DNA from: Saprospiraceae bacterium
Lineage (GTDB): Bacteria > Bacteroidota > Bacteroidia > Chitinophagales > Saprospiraceae
Assembly: GCA_028279185.1 (NCBI GenBank)
Contig: JANQSS010000184.1
Span: 114,118 to 178,117 of the forward strand
DNA: 64,000 nt
Reading direction: 5' to 3'
A model generated the notes under the pieces. The model had not been told where the DNA came from. It was given only the letters and a program-made list of their open reading frames with translations, and searched no databases. A program made the position numbers and the translations under genes. The first letter of the stretch is position 1. Every line of letters begins with the position of its first letter. This document shows, one piece after another, positions 62,484 through 64,000 of this stretch.

Positions 62484-63137
62484 TTACAAATACTTACTTG
62501 CTTCCCGCATACTCAACGGTTGTAGCTGATGTTCGGCAAGAAATGATCGCACAAAAGCGGGATTGAATTTTGAATACTGCCGTAAGGCCCACCCAATAGC
62601 TTTTGCATGAAAAAACTCGGTAGAATTAACATGCGGCACTATGGCACATATCAGAAGTTCCTCATTTACATCTTGTTTATACTTTAATTGAAATATAATT
62701 GCAGTTCGATTCAGCCAGATGTCATTTGAATCAATCCAGGGAGCAATAGTCTCTTTCATGTGATCTGGAAATTGCTTTAATAATAGGCCTATCACATTAG
62801 ACGCCAAACCATCGACAGTATCCCACCATGATTTTGAAGTAATCAAAGATTCAATATCCACTACGGATTCTAATGACAGTAGTTTTTTATTTCTGTACAA
62901 AAACTCCATAGCAAGATATTGGAATTCGCGTTCTGGCATCTCCCAAAGTTCATTCACTAACTCCATTAAGTCATCGTACTTATTAAATTTACTTGATAAA
63001 TACGATTTGGATAATTCCATTAGTAGAGGTTTCTTAATGCCCAAAAAGGAAAACCGGTCCTTCATGTAAGCCATCATTTGATTCGCATTATTCGAATTCC
63101 TATTATTTTTAAGTGTTAACTGGATTTCTTTTATCAC
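62484..63137 (-). CDS. DNA alkylation repair protein (AlkD-like)
   Basis: This 217-residue protein is built of ALK/HEAT-type helical repeats. FSFLGIKKPLLMELSKSYL, LWEMPEREFQYLAMEFL and SWWDTVDGLASNVIG (about 107) are hallmarks of AlkC/AlkD glycosylases, where the Trp and Asp of the last motif take part in removing N3/N7-alkylated purines. The start is GTG 63137, with an in-frame stop upstream and no ATG before the conserved region. It lies 11 bp downstream of the NADH dehydrogenase gene, so co-transcription is likely, though no functional link is evident. Confidence 0.88.
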   Translation of the reverse strand: MIKEIQLTLKNNRNSNNANQMMAYMKDRFSFLGIKKPLLMELSKSYLSSKFNKYDDLMELVNELWEMPEREFQYLAMEFLYRNKKLLSLESVVDIESLITSKSWWDTVDGLASNVIGLLLKQFPDHMKETIAPWIDSNDIWLNRTAIIFQLKYKQDVNEELLICAIVPHVNSTEFFHAKAIGWALRQYSKFNPAFVRSFLAEHQLQPLSMREASKYL

Positions 63138-63148
63138 TTGCGAATCAT

Positions 63149-64000
63149 TTATTCTCGCTTAAAAGGTTTAATTATTAGTCTTAGTGATTGATCATACGTC
63201 AAATAGTTCCAAGTCCAATTGAGAAATACGAAAACCTTGTTTTTGGTTCCAATGAGAGCAAAAAGGTGAACGAAAAGCCAAATGATCCATGCAAAAAAAC
63301 CACCAAAATGGAAACCCGGAAGATCGGCCACGGCTTTATTCCTGCCAACGGTAGCAAGCATCCCTTTATTCTTATATTTAAAAGGATGTAATGGCTTTCC
63401 TGCAATTAAATTGTTTAAATTCTTCGAAAGAAGCTGACCTTGTTGAATAGCAACTTGAGCTACCTGGGGATCACCATAAGGCTTCTCCTCTGATGGCATA
63501 ATGCACTGATCACCAATAACAAATATATCTTGACACCCTATTAACCTATTATAAACATCGACGATTAATCGCCTTCCTGAACCCAAACAATCTTCCGGTA
63601 ATCCATCAACTTCGTTCGCACAAATACCTGCCGCCCAAATTACTTTGCCAACTTCAAATGTACGTTCATCCGATAGAAATATTCGTTCACCATCAAAATC
63701 AGTCACCCGACTATTTAATTCTACCTGAACTTCCAGTTTTTGCAGATATGTAAGTGCCTTTGCGCTCGATTTTTGAGACATACCTGGCAGAAGTCGGTCG
63801 TTAGATTGAATTAAATAAATATCCACTTCCTTATAGCTGAATTCCGGGTACTCCTTTGGTAAAATATACTTTCTCATTTCAGCCAAAGAACCGGCCAATT
63901 CGACTCCCGTCGCTCCTCCGCCAACAATTGCTATGTCCAAGAATTTTTGACGATCTTCGACACTATCCGACTTGAGCGCTTTTTCATAATCTTCAAGAAT
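63149..64000 (-). CDS. Type II NADH dehydrogenase / NAD(P)-FAD oxidoreductase (5' part outside window)
   Basis: The frame is open to the right edge, so the FAD-binding N-terminus is missing; 283 residues are visible. DIAIVGGGATGVELAGSLAE is the second (NAD) Rossmann motif. WAAGICANEVDGLP and DIFVIGDQC..PQVAQVAIQQGQ are the conserved quinone/FAD-side segments. A hydrophobic C-terminal pair (FFAWIIWLFVHLFALIG) anchors it to the membrane, as in NDH-2 of Bacteroidota. It passes electrons from NADH to quinone without proton pumping. Confidence 0.88.
   Translation of the reverse strand: MLEDYEKALKSDSVEDRQKFLDIAIVGGGATGVELAGSLAEMRKYILPKEYPEFSYKEVDIYLIQSNDRLLPGMSQKSSAKALTYLQKLEVQVELNSRVTDFDGERIFLSDERTFEVGKVIWAAGICANEVDGLPEDCLGSGRRLIVDVYNRLIGCQDIFVIGDQCIMPSEEKPYGDPQVAQVAIQQGQLLSKNLNNLIAGKPLHPFKYKNKGMLATVGRNKAVADLPGFHFGGFFAWIIWLFVHLFALIGTKNKVFVFLNWTWNYLTYDQSLRLIIKPFKRE

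Noticed and set aside
1..64000. CRISPR arrays, tRNA or rRNA genes
   Set aside because: No regularly spaced repeats, cloverleaf-type sequences or rRNA segments were seen by reading; a covariance-model scan was not possible.

Overview
The window is a chromosomal segment of a Bacteroidota bacterium, probably Saprospiria-like. Five observations support this. Four proteins end in a type IX secretion (T9SS) type A sorting domain. Start codons are not preceded by Shine-Dalgarno sequences. Many genes have a -7 box of the form TAnnTTTG. The housekeeping set (RecF/DUF721, DusB, FKBP lipoprotein, NrnA, NDH-2) looks like that phylum. Two surface proteins share a C-terminal domain typical of these gliding or surface-rich lineages. 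No CRISPR array, tRNA, rRNA or prophage was seen. The placement is inferred from sequence features only.

Layout. (1) 1-12.7 kb: four paralogous secreted proteins with beta shaft modules, a Peptidase_S74 (tail-fibre chaperone) domain, a coiled coil and a T9SS signal, interrupted by a 1358-residue multidomain adhesin-like protein. Each S74 gene whose end is visible has a strong terminator. (2) 12.7-21.2 kb, plus strand: a flippase, four sulfotransferases, a sugar aminotransferase, a WbqC protein, a second PLP-fold protein and a GT2, mostly with overlapping ends. (3) 21.3-34.7 kb, minus strand: an ABC polysaccharide exporter followed by glycosyltransferases, two more sulfotransferases, an epimerase, a polytopic membrane protein and a Lys-rich lipoprotein. 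(4) 34.8-38.9 kb: the housekeeping genes mazG-like, prfB (with programmed frameshift), an FKBP isomerase, nrnA and ndk. (5) 39-44.1 kb: a GT2-TPR-sulfotransferase-TPR fusion and a secreted beta-helix protein. (6) 44.1-48.1 kb: cca-like, dusB, recF and a DUF721 gene. (7) 48.1-52.1 kb: the GDP-D-glycero-D-manno-heptose pathway with a GT4. (8) 52.3-61.7 kb: a TM-helix/MscS-type channel, a second flippase, a GT4, a broken nucleotide-sugar dehydrogenase with an IS982-type remnant, an intact dehydrogenase, a methyltransferase-like gene, an eighth sulfotransferase and a GT2. (9) 62.5-64 kb: an AlkD-like gene and a partial NDH-2.

Together, regions 2, 3, 5, 7 and 8 read as a large locus for a sulfated, amino- or uronic-acid- and heptose-containing surface glycan. 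It has eight sulfotransferase domains, and both ABC-type and Wzx-type export. NrnA, whose family can remove the sulfotransferase by-product PAP, lies between two of these blocks. The secreted S74 fibres and the sulfated glycan are the most unusual content. A second notable signal is that four genes start with GTG only 4-5 nt after a -7 box, which suggests leaderless transcripts.
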